Assembly: GCA_964467315.1 (NCBI GenBank)
Contig: CAYXSA010000002.1
Span: forward strand, 56,997-120,996
Length of the DNA stretch: 64,000 nt
Source: JAAFIM01 sp964467315
Lineage (GTDB): Bacteria; Bacteroidota; Bacteroidia; Chitinophagales; Saprospiraceae
Direction of reading: 5' to 3'
Position 1 is the stretch's first letter. Each line of letters begins with the position of its first letter. A program made the translations under genes and the position numbers. The notes under the pieces are model-generated. The model made no database searches, had not been told where the DNA came from, and worked only from the letters and a program-made list of their open reading frames with translations. Shown one piece after another: positions 16,125 through 25,311 of the stretch.

Positions 16125-17804
16125 TTAATCGGCCAAGTCATGCCAAATTTTTAAACAGCGCGTAGCGAGTTCGTTGGCGCGAGCGTTTATCGCCTTTTTA
16201 TCCCAATAGTTGACAGAGTTAAAAAAATTGTTTAGGTTATAATTACTTTCTGCATAGGTTTTTTTCTTTTCGGAAAAATCCTTGTTGCTAAGGCGTGCAT
16301 TGTAGTTAGTTAGCGTGAGATTCCCAAGTGTATGAAGCAAAGTTTCGTGTACTTCAGTGTAGTTTTCTCCTAGTGCTGCTTTCCAAGCGTCATTTAAGGA
16401 TTGAGGCATTATGTGTTCGATTTCAGCATTTTTATAATCAACACCTTCGTAGCTTCCCTGATAGGATTCATCTATGCGGATCAATAAATTACAGCATTGT
16501 TTTTTACTATAAAATTTATTTTCTAAAATTGCTTCTTTTACACGTAAATCAGAAGGATAATTTGAAGATATTAACATTTTTTTTACAGCAGATAGAAAAT
16601 TACCTTTTTTACCTCCTTCTTTTTTTGCGTTTTTATATAAAGAAGTAAATACTCCTAATAATTGGTTAGTGGGAGCGCCTACAACAAATCGCCGAATTAA
16701 ATAGTTGTCTATATAGTCCGCTATTTGTTGCATTTCTTTTGAAGTTAGTATTTCATTTTGATAATCATCATAGCAAGAAAGCAAAAATGAAATATAGACC
16801 TCAGAAGATAAATTAAAAATATCTTTGAGCTTTTTTTGTAAATTTATATCTTTTTCATGTTTTTCAGGGGCTATTATTTTTTGATATAAACTAAAAAAGT
16901 AATGCAATTTTTTTAGTGCATTTATAGCATTTTCGTGAATTTTTTGACTATCATTATTTTCATCTCCCTGTATACTTTTTTTAAGTTTTTCATATCCTTC
17001 TTGCTCGGTAATTTTATCTCCGTCTTTATTGAGATAATGCTTAATAAAATTCTTAAAATCAGCTTCCGTCTTCATTTCTTCCGCATTTTCTATAGGCTGC
17101 CAGTATTTTTTATAGACGCTTTCTTGTTCACTTTCTAAGATACGCATAAAAAAGTAATTTCTAATTACATCTTTTTCAGCTAATTTTTTACCTTTCGAAT
17201 TTAGATTTTCAAAAACGATGTTAGGATTGTCATTTGTATCTAATTCTATTAGTGCAACTTTCAAATTTTTTATTAAAATATCATATAAACTATCAATATC
17301 AAAATTAGAATCCTTTATTTTTTGATGAAAAAATTTTACACATTTAGTGATTAAATGTGTAGGATATTTGGAGAAAATATTTTCTATTTTTTCATTAAAA
17401 AATCCCAACAAGACATTTCTATCATTTTCTTTTTCTGTTAACAGTATTTTATAGTGATCATATCCTTCAAAATTTTTGTTGACAATTGCAATTTGATTAA
17501 CTAAGGTTTCTTTCTTTTGAAAAATAGCTAATTCTTTTAATACAACAAGTATGGAAAAAAAAGTTGTAGTGCGTTGTTGTCCATCAATCAAAGTAGATTT
17601 TTGAATTCTGCCAACTTGATAAGGTAGCACAACGATAGAACCCAAAAAATGAGTAATACTTTTGTTAGCATAAATTGTTTTTATGGATAGCCACAAAGCT
17701 TCCCAGTTTTCTTTTTTCCATACATACTCCCTTTGAAATGCGGGCAAAACGAACTGCATATCAAATCCTATTAGCTCGACAAAAGATTTTTCTTCTATTT
17801 TCAT
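16125..17804 (-). CDS. DUF262-DUF1524 nuclease (GmrSD-like, HNH intact)
   Basis: 559 aa. DUF262 motifs are VLPAFQREYVW at 18-28, LIDGQQRTTTFF near 71-82, and IVFENLNSKGKKLAEKDVIR near 210. The C-terminal DUF1524 domain keeps the His-Me-finger core: AEIEHIMPQS near 460, LLHTLGNLTLTNYN, and LSNKDFSEKK. Members include GmrSD, which cut modified phage DNA in an NTP-dependent way, and other defence nucleases. It is first in a three-gene unit with the inactive paralogue (29 bp gap) and the coupled PP2C gene. Composition is A+T-rich, and a TATCTTTG box lies 36 bp upstream. Confidence 0.9.
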   Translation of the reverse strand: MKIEEKSFVELIGFDMQFVLPAFQREYVWKKENWEALWLSIKTIYANKSITHFLGSIVVLPYQVGRIQKSTLIDGQQRTTTFFSILVVLKELAIFQKKETLVNQIAIVNKNFEGYDHYKILLTEKENDRNVLLGFFNEKIENIFSKYPTHLITKCVKFFHQKIKDSNFDIDSLYDILIKNLKVALIELDTNDNPNIVFENLNSKGKKLAEKDVIRNYFFMRILESEQESVYKKYWQPIENAEEMKTEADFKNFIKHYLNKDGDKITEQEGYEKLKKSIQGDENNDSQKIHENAINALKKLHYFFSLYQKIIAPEKHEKDINLQKKLKDIFNLSSEVYISFLLSCYDDYQNEILTSKEMQQIADYIDNYLIRRFVVGAPTNQLLGVFTSLYKNAKKEGGKKGNFLSAVKKMLISSNYPSDLRVKEAILENKFYSKKQCCNLLIRIDESYQGSYEGVDYKNAEIEHIMPQSLNDAWKAALGENYTEVHETLLHTLGNLTLTNYNARLSNKDFSEKKKTYAESNYNLNNFFNSVNYWDKKAINARANELATRCLKIWHDLAD

Positions 17805-17839
17805 GATTAGTATTGATTTAAATTAAAAAAAGTATTAGG

Positions 17840-17847
17840 CAAAGATA
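17840..17847 (-). promoter_or_regulatory. -7 box for the DUF262-DUF262-PP2C unit
   Basis: Minus-strand TATCTTTG, 36 bp before ATG 17804. No good -33 TTG at the standard distance. It lies downstream of the terY terminator hairpin, so the DUF262 unit can be transcribed separately. Confidence 0.45.
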
Positions 17848-17883
17848 TAAAAAATCATCAAAAAAAATCATCGTGCCAACAAA

Positions 17884-17922
17884 AGCTATGCGATTGCCTC
17901 TTTTTTCGGCAATCGCATAGCT
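17884..17922 (-). terminator. Terminator hairpin after the TerY-type gene
   Basis: AGCTATGCGATTGCC (17884-17898) pairs perfectly with 17908-17922, a 15-bp stem with a 9-nt loop; a short T-run follows on the minus strand. It separates the VWA gene from the DUF262 unit. Confidence 0.7.
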
Positions 17923-17945
17923 AAAATTACATCTCGCAGGCGAGC

Positions 17946-18614
17946 CTAAAACTTCATCTGCGCCCAATCATCTACGGGAGGCAAAGATATAAAATCCCCT
18001 TCTTTTGATTTCGTGATGATGCTAATACTATTGCTTAGCCACTTGAAGAATTCGGAAAATTTATAGCCTTCCAGCGCTTTGGGTGGGGCGGAGGGCGGGC
18101 AAAAACGCGCCATCAATTCGTGGTTGTAGCCCTTCACGCCGAGCGCGAAAAAGGTACATTTTTTCCCTTCGACGGCTTCGCGGATTTCTTTGGTCAGGCG
18201 GGTAATGTCCTGATTGGGGTCGGGCTCGCCGTCGGTGATAAGCACGACGATAGGGCGATAGTAGGGCTGCCCCGTTTCTTTGTACCAGCCCTTGCGCTCT
18301 TCCGTCGTGCGCAGCGCCGCAAATACCGCATCGGCTAAGGGCGTGGAGCCTGTAGGCTCCAAGCGCGGCATATCAAAATGGCTGATAAGCGCGGGTTCTT
18401 GTATGGTTTTTATCTCGCCGCCGAAGGTAACGATAGCGATTTCGAGGCGACTCGCCGCTACCAAATCCTCTTCTACCGCCGCGTAAAACTCCTGCAAACC
18501 GCGATTGAGGGCGCGTATCGGGTCGCCTTGCATAGAGCCAGAAGTATCCAAAACCAGCGTACAAAGGCATTTTTGTTCGTAATTGTCGGGCGTTTCGGTG
18601 CTGAAATAACTCAT
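17946..18614 (-). CDS. TerY-type VWA domain protein
   Basis: 222 aa single von Willebrand A domain. The metal-ion-dependent adhesion site is intact: DTSGSMQG near 23-30, the Thr in PTGSTPLADAVF, and LITDGEPDPNQD near 130. In tellurite-resistance and phage-conflict loci TerY occurs with a PP2C phosphatase and a Ser/Thr kinase as a signalling triad; here PP2C lies 4 kb away, beyond two DUF262 genes, and no kinase is seen. The open frame extends 46 codons upstream through R7, which is not credible protein. ATG 18614 begins MSYFSTETPDNYEQ. Confidence 0.88.
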   Translation of the reverse strand: MSYFSTETPDNYEQKCLCTLVLDTSGSMQGDPIRALNRGLQEFYAAVEEDLVAASRLEIAIVTFGGEIKTIQEPALISHFDMPRLEPTGSTPLADAVFAALRTTEERKGWYKETGQPYYRPIVVLITDGEPDPNQDITRLTKEIREAVEGKKCTFFALGVKGYNHELMARFCPPSAPPKALEGYKFSEFFKWLSNSISIITKSKEGDFISLPPVDDWAQMKF

Positions 18615-18662
18615 CTCTTTATATCTTTTGTGGGTAAAATAAAATCCGATACCGTTTGCAAT

Positions 18663-18754
18663 GCGTGAGGGATAGGAGCGGAACCAGCGAAGCGCGTAGC
18701 GCTGAAGCTGATGTAGCGGATAGCCCGACCCCGCGCATTTGCGCGGGGGCACGC
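18663..18754 (+). repeat. Three-way-junction repeat R7
   Basis: Forward copy between two minus-strand genes, ending 19 bp from the stop of the T9SS cargo gene. The second arm CCCCGCGC/GCGCGGGG has a four-base loop, a clear example of the compact junction. Confidence 0.9.
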
Positions 18755-18772
18755 CAAAAAAAATAAAAAAAA

Positions 18773-20812
18773 CTATTCCTTACGCAGGGGCAACCATTGG
18801 CTATTTTGCTGTGTGCCGACGAGCCGCAGCCAGTACAGCCCTTGAGGCAACTCGCTAATATCTACGCTCAAACGCTGCTCGCCCGCCTCCAAAGTCGCCG
18901 CCTGTTGCATGAGCTGCCGACCCAAAACATCGCGCACCTCGATGCGCGCATCTTGAGGCTCCTCGCTCTGAAATTCCAGCCAGCAAGCGCCCTGCGCAGG
19001 ATTGGGATATAGGCGCATTTCGGCGAAGGCGAATCGCTCCGTGCTACCACCACAACCCAATGATAAATCAAAATTTATCGTATCGGGGCAACTACTTTGC
19101 GATTGGTAAACCATTACGAACAAACTATTCGGACTGTTATTGATGGACTCTATAGGGCGAAACTCGCCTGTGATGGTGTCAACGTATACTATCGTATTGT
19201 CTATGGACGAAAATATGCCCGTCGTGTTGCCGCCTATTGTAGGCGTGAAAACCTCCAAACAATTAAACCAGCTATCCAACACCTCTTGCGGAAACGAGAG
19301 CGTCAGCGTATCGCTGCGCACAATATCCACGCTGACCGTATCGGCAGCCGAGCAAGCGCCGCCTACGGTATAAATGACCTCGTAAGTGCCCAGCGTAGAG
19401 GCGGCAGGGTCGATAGTGCCCGTAGAGGCGCTGATAGACAAGCCCGCAGGCGAGGAAGCAAACACGCCGCCCGCATTGCCCGTGATATTTGGGGTTTGAG
19501 GCAAGCCGCCCGAACAGAGCGCGGAAGGATAGGAAAATTCGGCGCTACCGTCGGCGCTGACCGTGATGCTGACCGTATCGGTATCATTGCAAGCGCCTGC
19601 GCTCGTGTAAAGCACATTGTAAGTGCCTATCGTGCTGGCGTTGAGGTCAATAGTGCCCGTTGAGGAGTTTATCGACAAGCCCGCAGGCTCTGCGCTGAAC
19701 GTGCCGCCCGCATTGGCGATGCTGCTAATCGTGGCGCTCATCTCTGCTTGGCAATAGCTGGCGCTCGTATAAGCAAAAGCCGCATCGGTAGGCGCTTGTA
19801 TTTGTACGCTTAGGCTAAAGGTATCGGGGCAAGTGCCCGTCGTGCGATATTGTACGGCATAAGTATTGGGGAGGGAGGCGCTGGGATTTATAGCGCCTGT
19901 GGAGGCGCTTATCGACAAGCCCGCAGGGGTGGCAGAGAATATGCCGCCTAAGGTTGTACCCGCCATATTGGGCGAAACGTTGTTAAGATTTTGGCAAAAA
20001 CTGCTACCTCCATTGTAGCTAAAATCGGCAGTTTGGCGCGCTGTGAGTGTTACGCTGGTAGTCGTTACGCTTGTGCCCGAATAGGTATAAGTTACCGCAT
20101 AAGTGCCCGCCGTAGAAGTTGCCAAATTGATAATGCCCGAACTCGGATTTATCGACAAGCCCGCAGGCGCGGAGAATGCGCCGCTCGTTGTACCTGTAAG
20201 CGTAGCTGCAGGCGAAGCGCCGCTGCCCGCGCAAAAGGTATTGGGGCTGTAGCTGATGGTCGTGGCGACGGCTTCCGTTAGTACGAGGCTGCTGTTTGCG
20301 CCACTGTCGCCGCTGTCGCCTGCGCCGTTATTGCAGGCAATGCCCGCCGCATAAATCGTTACGCTGCCCGCACCCGCCAAAGGCGCTACCCAAGTTGCTG
20401 TAAATAGTCCTGTGCTGCTGGCGTTGGTATGCTCCAGATAACTGCGCCCGCCAAGACTGCGCACTGCTGCCCCTGATGATGCGCCGCTTAGAGTGCCTGC
20501 TGTGGTGTTGTTGCTATTGCGCAAAACGGTGGCTTGCGCCCCGTAGCAGCTCCCGCCCCCTGTCATCTGTATACGCAGCGTATAACTTTGTCCTGGTATA
20601 TAACTAAATACGGGCGTTCCCCCGTCGAGCATCTGTATCGTAACGCCTACCCCGCCGAAGGAGCCGCCCCCGTGGCAGCCAGTACAAAGTCCCTCGCCAG
20701 GAGCACCCGTGCGAGCACCCGCGCCGCCTACGCTCGGTCCGTTGCTATTGGAAAGAAATAATGCGACCACTAAAGCAGCCGAAAAAATGGTGTAAATGAA
20801 TCTAAATTTCAT
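18773..20812 (-). CDS. T9SS cargo protein with choice-of-anchor V and CxxCH motif
   Basis: 679 aa. A signal anchor (IYTIFSAALVVALFLS) precedes TGAPGEGLCTGCHGGGSFGG, the CxxCH-bearing opening of the choice-of-anchor V/Reeler-like domain (about 25-190), where a c-type heme could attach. Five ~75-residue repeats follow, each containing a variant of PAGLSISASTGTIDPAAS and TYEVIYT, a PKD/Ig-like repeat common in Bacteroidota surface proteins. The last ~80 residues (MRLYPNPAQGACWLEF, VRDVLGRQL, LPQGLYWLRL) form a type A T9SS C-terminal sorting domain, so the protein is exported by T9SS and attached or released at the cell surface. ATG 20812 directly precedes the signal sequence. Confidence 0.88.
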   Translation of the reverse strand: MKFRFIYTIFSAALVVALFLSNSNGPSVGGAGARTGAPGEGLCTGCHGGGSFGGVGVTIQMLDGGTPVFSYIPGQSYTLRIQMTGGGSCYGAQATVLRNSNNTTAGTLSGASSGAAVRSLGGRSYLEHTNASSTGLFTATWVAPLAGAGSVTIYAAGIACNNGAGDSGDSGANSSLVLTEAVATTISYSPNTFCAGSGASPAATLTGTTSGAFSAPAGLSINPSSGIINLATSTAGTYAVTYTYSGTSVTTTSVTLTARQTADFSYNGGSSFCQNLNNVSPNMAGTTLGGIFSATPAGLSISASTGAINPSASLPNTYAVQYRTTGTCPDTFSLSVQIQAPTDAAFAYTSASYCQAEMSATISSIANAGGTFSAEPAGLSINSSTGTIDLNASTIGTYNVLYTSAGACNDTDTVSITVSADGSAEFSYPSALCSGGLPQTPNITGNAGGVFASSPAGLSISASTGTIDPAASTLGTYEVIYTVGGACSAADTVSVDIVRSDTLTLSFPQEVLDSWFNCLEVFTPTIGGNTTGIFSSIDNTIVYVDTITGEFRPIESINNSPNSLFVMVYQSQSSCPDTINFDLSLGCGGSTERFAFAEMRLYPNPAQGACWLEFQSEEPQDARIEVRDVLGRQLMQQAATLEAGEQRLSVDISELPQGLYWLRLVGTQQNSQWLPLRKE

Positions 20813-20858
20813 AGGCAAAGTGAATGACGAATGACGAATTTTCACACAAATACATTAT

Positions 20859-20896
20859 ACTTGCTACCACTGCCGCCGTAAGGCGGCATAGTACCT
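20859..20896 (+). repeat. Repeat family 2 copy
   Basis: Same core as 12852 (ACTTGCTACCACTGCCGC, hairpin, CATAGTACCT), 47 bp upstream of the T9SS cargo gene and just beyond GAATGACGA tandem units. Confidence 0.75.
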
Positions 20897-20953
20897 AAAC
20901 ACCCTGCACAACCTAAACACCCAGCCCCGCCTAAACACCCAGCACAATCCAAG

Positions 20954-23044
20954 CTAATAACTCCCCCAATAACGGCGCAAAAACCACTCAAGCGAGAGCA
21001 AGCCGAAGAGGAGGAAAAAAATCCATTTTAGGTGTATGAGCGAGCGGGTCGTAACGCTGTCGTAGAGGACGGGTTTGGCGTAGCCCTTAGCGTCTATGCG
21101 TTGGATAAGGGTAGCGATTTGGGCGGGATAAATCAATTCGCCGCCGTTCTTTTCGGCAATGGCAGCCAATAGGCGATGGTCGGCGGTAGTTTCAAAAATT
21201 TCGAGCTGTATGGCTTGCACGCTGAATGCGCCGCCTGCTTTGTAGCTTTCGCCGTTGTACTGGGTTTTTGCTTCGAATTTGTATTCGCCTACAGGCAGCA
21301 GCCCGACGGGTAGGGTATAGGCTGTGGCGGTTTTCGAGAAGGTGAAAGGGTATTTTTTGCCTGCTGCGTCCGTGATTTCTACGCTGGCATCGGGCGTATT
21401 GATGCGCTCATAGTTGGCATTATAGAGCTCTGCATCGAGGCTAATTTTTTCATTCTCGCGGTAAAGGGTGCTGCTTGCAGAGGCGCGGAACTTGCGTTTA
21501 TCTTCTTTTGCGCTTAGGTAGACGATTAGCTTATTGAATAACTCGTCGAAGAGCGCAAAGCTCTGATGCTGCATATAATCAAAGATACGCCATTTCCAGA
21601 TACCTTCGGCAGCTAAAACGCCTTTTTTTACCCCGCGCTCTTCGCCGACCACCAAAAGCGGGTATTTGCTGTCGACGGAGCCGATTTTTTGGGTCAGCAA
21701 GACCGTCGCGCCTGCTTTCGCGCTAAAATCGCCAAAGGGAGCCGTGAGGGGTGGGAACTTGGGTAGGCTCTCGCCAAGCTTGGCATCCAGTGTAAAGAGG
21801 TTGAAAGTTGGCACGAGCAAGCCCGTTACATCGTTCGTTTGGTTGGGTCTGCCCACGATAGAGAGCAGCCCCTGCGCCTGCGTGAGCGCATTCGTATTGC
21901 TTTGCGTGCCTACTACAAACAGGTGCGGAATGCGCTTTTCTTGCAATGTAGCCAACTGCGCCGTTACTGGGTTGCGCATAGAGGGCAACTGATGCAAAAC
22001 CACAAAATCGTATTTCGTGAGCGCTTCTTTCTGCGTTTCGGGGTAGGCGATTTCGGTTTGATAGTTTTTATTTTCGTCTATCAGCCGCTTGAGCGTACCC
22101 AAATCGGGGTGGGGCGACTCGGCAAAAAGCAGTATTTTCTGCCGCGAATCTATCACCTCGATATAAAAATCGCGGCTATTGTTGGCGGTCGTAGCCTCCC
22201 CATCTAAGGGGCTAAGGCTAACGTTATACTTTTGCACACCGCTAACGGTGGCTTCTATAAGCGCCTCTTCGGTGCGAAAAAAATCGTCTTTGTCGACATT
22301 TATCGTCTTATCGAAAACCACAACCCCATTATTGGCGCGGCGTATCTGCAATTTTGTCGCGCCGCCTACGCAGTTTATCGCCGCCAAGTCGATTTGCACG
22401 CTAAATTTATCGCCCAAATACGCAATCTGATTATTGTAGGTTTTCTTCAAAACCAAGTCCTTTTTGCGGGTCGTATCGCCCAGCGCGATGGCAAAAATCG
22501 GCACATTCAATTTTGCGGCGGCATACACAGGATTATTGCCCTGATTAAAAATACCGTCGCTCGCTACGATGATAGCGCCCAGATTTTGATTGGCGTAGAG
22601 GTCATGCACCTCGTCGAAAATGCGGGCGATGTTCGTTATTTTGTCGCTGTAGTCTAAGGGCAATTGCTCCCGCACCTCGTCGCCAAAACTATAGGTTTTT
22701 AGCTCGTAGCGCTCCGCCAGCGCTGCGCGTAAGGCATTGATTTGCAGCTCATACTGCGCTCTATCGCTCTCGGACATGCCCGCGCGTATCGACTCCGAAT
22801 TGTCCTGCGCCAGCACCACAACGGGCGCTTTTTGCTCCGTCAAAACCGTGCGCATCACGGGGTCGAGCAGCAAAAGGCAAATTATCGTAACCACCGCCCA
22901 GCGCAAAAAGCCTAAAAGCAAATTTTTTCGCGTGCTTTGCTCGCCAAAACTCGATTCCCGCCAATACAAGCCCAGCGCGTAGGCAAGACCCACCAGCGCA
23001 CACAACAATATAAACCAAGTCGGATAGGCTATTATCAAGTTCAT
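20954..23044 (-). CDS. Large VWA-like membrane protein
   Basis: 696 aa. Two N-terminal transmembrane helices (about 5-24 and 42-63: FLRWAVVTIICLLLLDPVM) precede a VWA-like domain (about 70-220) that opens VVVLAQDNSESIR, keeping the DxSxS-like metal site, and contains AIIVASDGIFNQGNNPV. Beta-sandwich segments follow (ISLDAELYNANYERINTPDA), then a C-terminal helix (WIFFLLFGLLSLEWFL). Similar large VWA membrane proteins without an assigned activity are widespread in Bacteroidota, and periplasmic exposure is likely. No MoxR ATPase or BatA/BatB partner lies nearby, so a Bat-operon role is not supported. Confidence 0.75.
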   Translation of the reverse strand: MNLIIAYPTWFILLCALVGLAYALGLYWRESSFGEQSTRKNLLLGFLRWAVVTIICLLLLDPVMRTVLTEQKAPVVVLAQDNSESIRAGMSESDRAQYELQINALRAALAERYELKTYSFGDEVREQLPLDYSDKITNIARIFDEVHDLYANQNLGAIIVASDGIFNQGNNPVYAAAKLNVPIFAIALGDTTRKKDLVLKKTYNNQIAYLGDKFSVQIDLAAINCVGGATKLQIRRANNGVVVFDKTINVDKDDFFRTEEALIEATVSGVQKYNVSLSPLDGEATTANNSRDFYIEVIDSRQKILLFAESPHPDLGTLKRLIDENKNYQTEIAYPETQKEALTKYDFVVLHQLPSMRNPVTAQLATLQEKRIPHLFVVGTQSNTNALTQAQGLLSIVGRPNQTNDVTGLLVPTFNLFTLDAKLGESLPKFPPLTAPFGDFSAKAGATVLLTQKIGSVDSKYPLLVVGEERGVKKGVLAAEGIWKWRIFDYMQHQSFALFDELFNKLIVYLSAKEDKRKFRASASSTLYRENEKISLDAELYNANYERINTPDASVEITDAAGKKYPFTFSKTATAYTLPVGLLPVGEYKFEAKTQYNGESYKAGGAFSVQAIQLEIFETTADHRLLAAIAEKNGGELIYPAQIATLIQRIDAKGYAKPVLYDSVTTRSLIHLKWIFFLLFGLLSLEWFLRRYWGSY

Positions 23045-23156
23045 TTTTTAGAAAGGTCTAACGCAAGAAAATTGGGCGACAAGATACTATTTTTTCTCGC
23101 AAAAGCCCGCCCTCTGCTGCCCCATTAGCAAAACCTTAATTCAGACGTTTTTTTGG

Positions 23157-23278
23157 GCGTGCCCGCCGCGCACCCCCCCGCCGCTATGCGGCTTCCCCCC
23201 TTGAAAGGGGGGAGCTATGCGCGGCGGTCGGGCTATCCGTTGCAGCCGCTGCGCGGCTTCCACTGCTATCCCTCACGC
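23157..23278 (-). repeat. Three-way-junction repeat R8
   Basis: Reverse copy between two minus-strand genes. The GC-rich arm has a CCGCCGCGC/GCGCGGCGG outer stem containing a second CCCCCC/GGGGGG hairpin. Confidence 0.9.
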
Positions 23279-23294
23279 TTTTCCATCGCTTTCC

Positions 23295-24782
23295 TTAGTG
23301 CGAGCATTTCCCCTTGATATAGGCATAGAAATCAAAATACAATAAAATTTCTCGCTGTACCCCATCGCCTCCCTCTGCCAGTGGCTTTAGCTTTTGCGCA
23401 AAACGTCGCCATGTCTTGCGTCGGCTAGACTCGTCGTTGGCATCGGCGAGCCGATTTACACCCCGCAATAGCAAACTTTCTATAGGGTACAACTGCCCCC
23501 GCCGCTGCAAATTTCTATGCAACTGCCGCACACTATAAGGCAACATTAGCCACTCTTCCCGCTCGGCAAGCACCAAAAGCCGCATCAATCGCGCCGTATT
23601 GTGCAAAAGCTCCACCCCGCGCCGCCGCTGCTTGCAAATCTCATCGAGCAGACACTGCGCCTGCGCCCAATCGCCCAAACCCATCGCAGCGCGTGCCGCT
23701 GTAAGGCGTATCAATAGTATATCCCAAGCGCGAAGGCTGCTTGTTGGCAGCTGCGAAAGCAAATCTTCTAACTGTTTGCCCAAAGGTAGCACCGCCGCAT
23801 AGTCCTGCCGCAATAAATGAAAATTTTGCTGCTGTTGTATCAGCATTAGTCGCTGGTCGGCTGCCAAACGACGCAATTCTATCGACTCCAACAAACGCGC
23901 ATACCCCTCAAAAGCCTCCGACTCCAGCGGCTCTATATGCAAAATGCAGACAAAAGCCCCCAATATCGCCGCTACATACAAACGCAATAAATCGCCGTCT
24001 TCCAAGTATTTACCCACATTCAGGCGCTGTACTATCGCATCGAAAACCCGCAAAGCCTCCTGCGGCTCTCTACGAAAAATATAATACATCGCCATGCCAT
24101 GCCACTGCGCCAACTGCACCGATAAACCAGCCTGCGGCAGTGCGGGCAGCTTCTGCGCCTCCATCCATTCCAAAACCTGCGCATCTCGGGCATAAAATAC
24201 CTTGCGGCGGAAATCGCTGCGCAGCACCCAAGCCCGATAACGTACCAATACCCCTAAGCGCTCCCAATCTTGCTGCTCCTGCGCTAAGGTCGCCTCCAGC
24301 TCCGCTTCGCCCACCCCACTAAAGGCGCTGCCCTGATACAAAAGCGCATACCAAGCCGAAAGACGCGGCAAATAATAAAGCTTATCGTAATCTTGAGCCA
24401 ATTTGTGCGCCTTGTGTAGCAATGCCAAAGCCTGCGAAAATAGCCGCTTCCGATATAAAATAGTCAAAGTGCGCAAATGCGATAAAATCTCCTCTTCCAC
24501 AGAACTCTCTTGATGCAGCGCCTGCAAGGCGCGATAAATGAGCCGAAAAATCTGCTGCTTATAGGCGGAAAGCTGCGAAATGGGAAGCTGCAAACGCTGC
24601 ATACGCAGCTTTAGGGCGCTTTCATCGTATTGGGGCTGCTCCTCTATCAGGGCGAATACGCGCATATATTTGCTACTGCTGCCGCCCATCGTTTTCGCAA
24701 ATAGGTTGAGGTATCTTTTTTCTTCTTTCGTTAGACTTTGTATAAGCTCGTGTAGGTCGTCGATATGGTTATTTTTGGACAT
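23295..24782 (-). CDS. Helical-repeat protein of unknown function
   Basis: 495 aa, almost wholly alpha-helical, with TPR-like periodicity (FSQALALLHKAHKLAQDYDK, LGDWAQAQCLLDEICKQ). The N-terminus IDDLHELIQSLTKEEKRYLNLFAK resembles a recurrent opening of Bacteroidota proteins of unknown role that begin with a helical LIxSLxKxEKRYFK motif. No signal peptide and no membrane helices, so probably a cytosolic scaffold. A TTG two codons upstream is possible, but ATG 24782 is preferred. The codirectional VWA membrane-protein gene downstream is separated from it by R8. Confidence 0.7.
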   Translation of the reverse strand: MSKNNHIDDLHELIQSLTKEEKRYLNLFAKTMGGSSSKYMRVFALIEEQPQYDESALKLRMQRLQLPISQLSAYKQQIFRLIYRALQALHQESSVEEEILSHLRTLTILYRKRLFSQALALLHKAHKLAQDYDKLYYLPRLSAWYALLYQGSAFSGVGEAELEATLAQEQQDWERLGVLVRYRAWVLRSDFRRKVFYARDAQVLEWMEAQKLPALPQAGLSVQLAQWHGMAMYYIFRREPQEALRVFDAIVQRLNVGKYLEDGDLLRLYVAAILGAFVCILHIEPLESEAFEGYARLLESIELRRLAADQRLMLIQQQQNFHLLRQDYAAVLPLGKQLEDLLSQLPTSSLRAWDILLIRLTAARAAMGLGDWAQAQCLLDEICKQRRRGVELLHNTARLMRLLVLAEREEWLMLPYSVRQLHRNLQRRGQLYPIESLLLRGVNRLADANDESSRRKTWRRFAQKLKPLAEGGDGVQREILLYFDFYAYIKGKCSH

Positions 24783-25148
24783 AAACAAATGATAGTCAAT
24801 CAGTTAAAGCGCATTTTTGGATTTGGATACCGCATAGTTAGGGAAAAAAGGGCAAGAAACCCAAAGGCGAAACGGTTTATCTTTGCAAAAGTTCTTTTTG
24901 TTTGATTGTGTTGTTTCGATATAAATTTTCAGTAGATTTGTTGCTCAAAGGCGCATAACCACTAATGTAGCCGCTTTGTCGCTTTTAGGAAAATGTGCAA
25001 AAATAATTAGGTTCTTGGAGGTCAAGCGTATCTTCTTACAAAGTTTTGAAGCGCTTACTCTGACTTTGACCAACAAAGCAGTCGAAAAAAGGACAGTTGT
25101 TTTTATCGTACTGGCTTGGGCTATGAGCCTACCGATGTACAACCGAAT
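24783..25148. other. Gene-free stretch with promoter-like box
   Basis: No convincing protein gene. The plus strand has TATCTTTG at 24878-24885, and a terminator-like hairpin lies at 25312-25354, so a short untranslated transcript or the relic of a lost gene is possible. Frames of ~60 codons exist on both strands (for example 24976-25161, TTG start, stop inside R9), but none looks like a protein family I can name. Confidence 0.4.
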
Positions 25149-25272
25149 GCGTGAGGGATAGTAGCGGCGTATAAATATACGCCCCGAATAGCCCGACCCC
25201 GCGCCGCGTAGGGGCGAATTAACATTCGCCCCCGCCGCCGTCCTTTGCGGCGGCGGCGGCGCGGGGGCACGC
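25149..25272 (+). repeat. Three-way-junction repeat R9
   Basis: Forward copy. The second arm carries a nested GGGGCGAAT/ATTCGCCCC hairpin and a CCGCCGCC/GGCGGCGG hairpin inside its CCCCGCGCC/GGCGCGGGG stem. Confidence 0.9.
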
Positions 25273-25311
25273 CCAAAGAAAAAAAACTCCTTTCTTTCTC
25301 ACCGTCTGTCG

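Noticed and set aside
20954..23044. Assignment to a Bat (BatA/BatB) operon
   Set aside because: No MoxR ATPase or second Bat gene is adjacent, and the domain order differs.
24945..25161. Short ORFs on both strands (61 and 65 codons)
   Set aside because: They overlap each other, one uses TTG and ends inside R9, and neither has recognisable family features.
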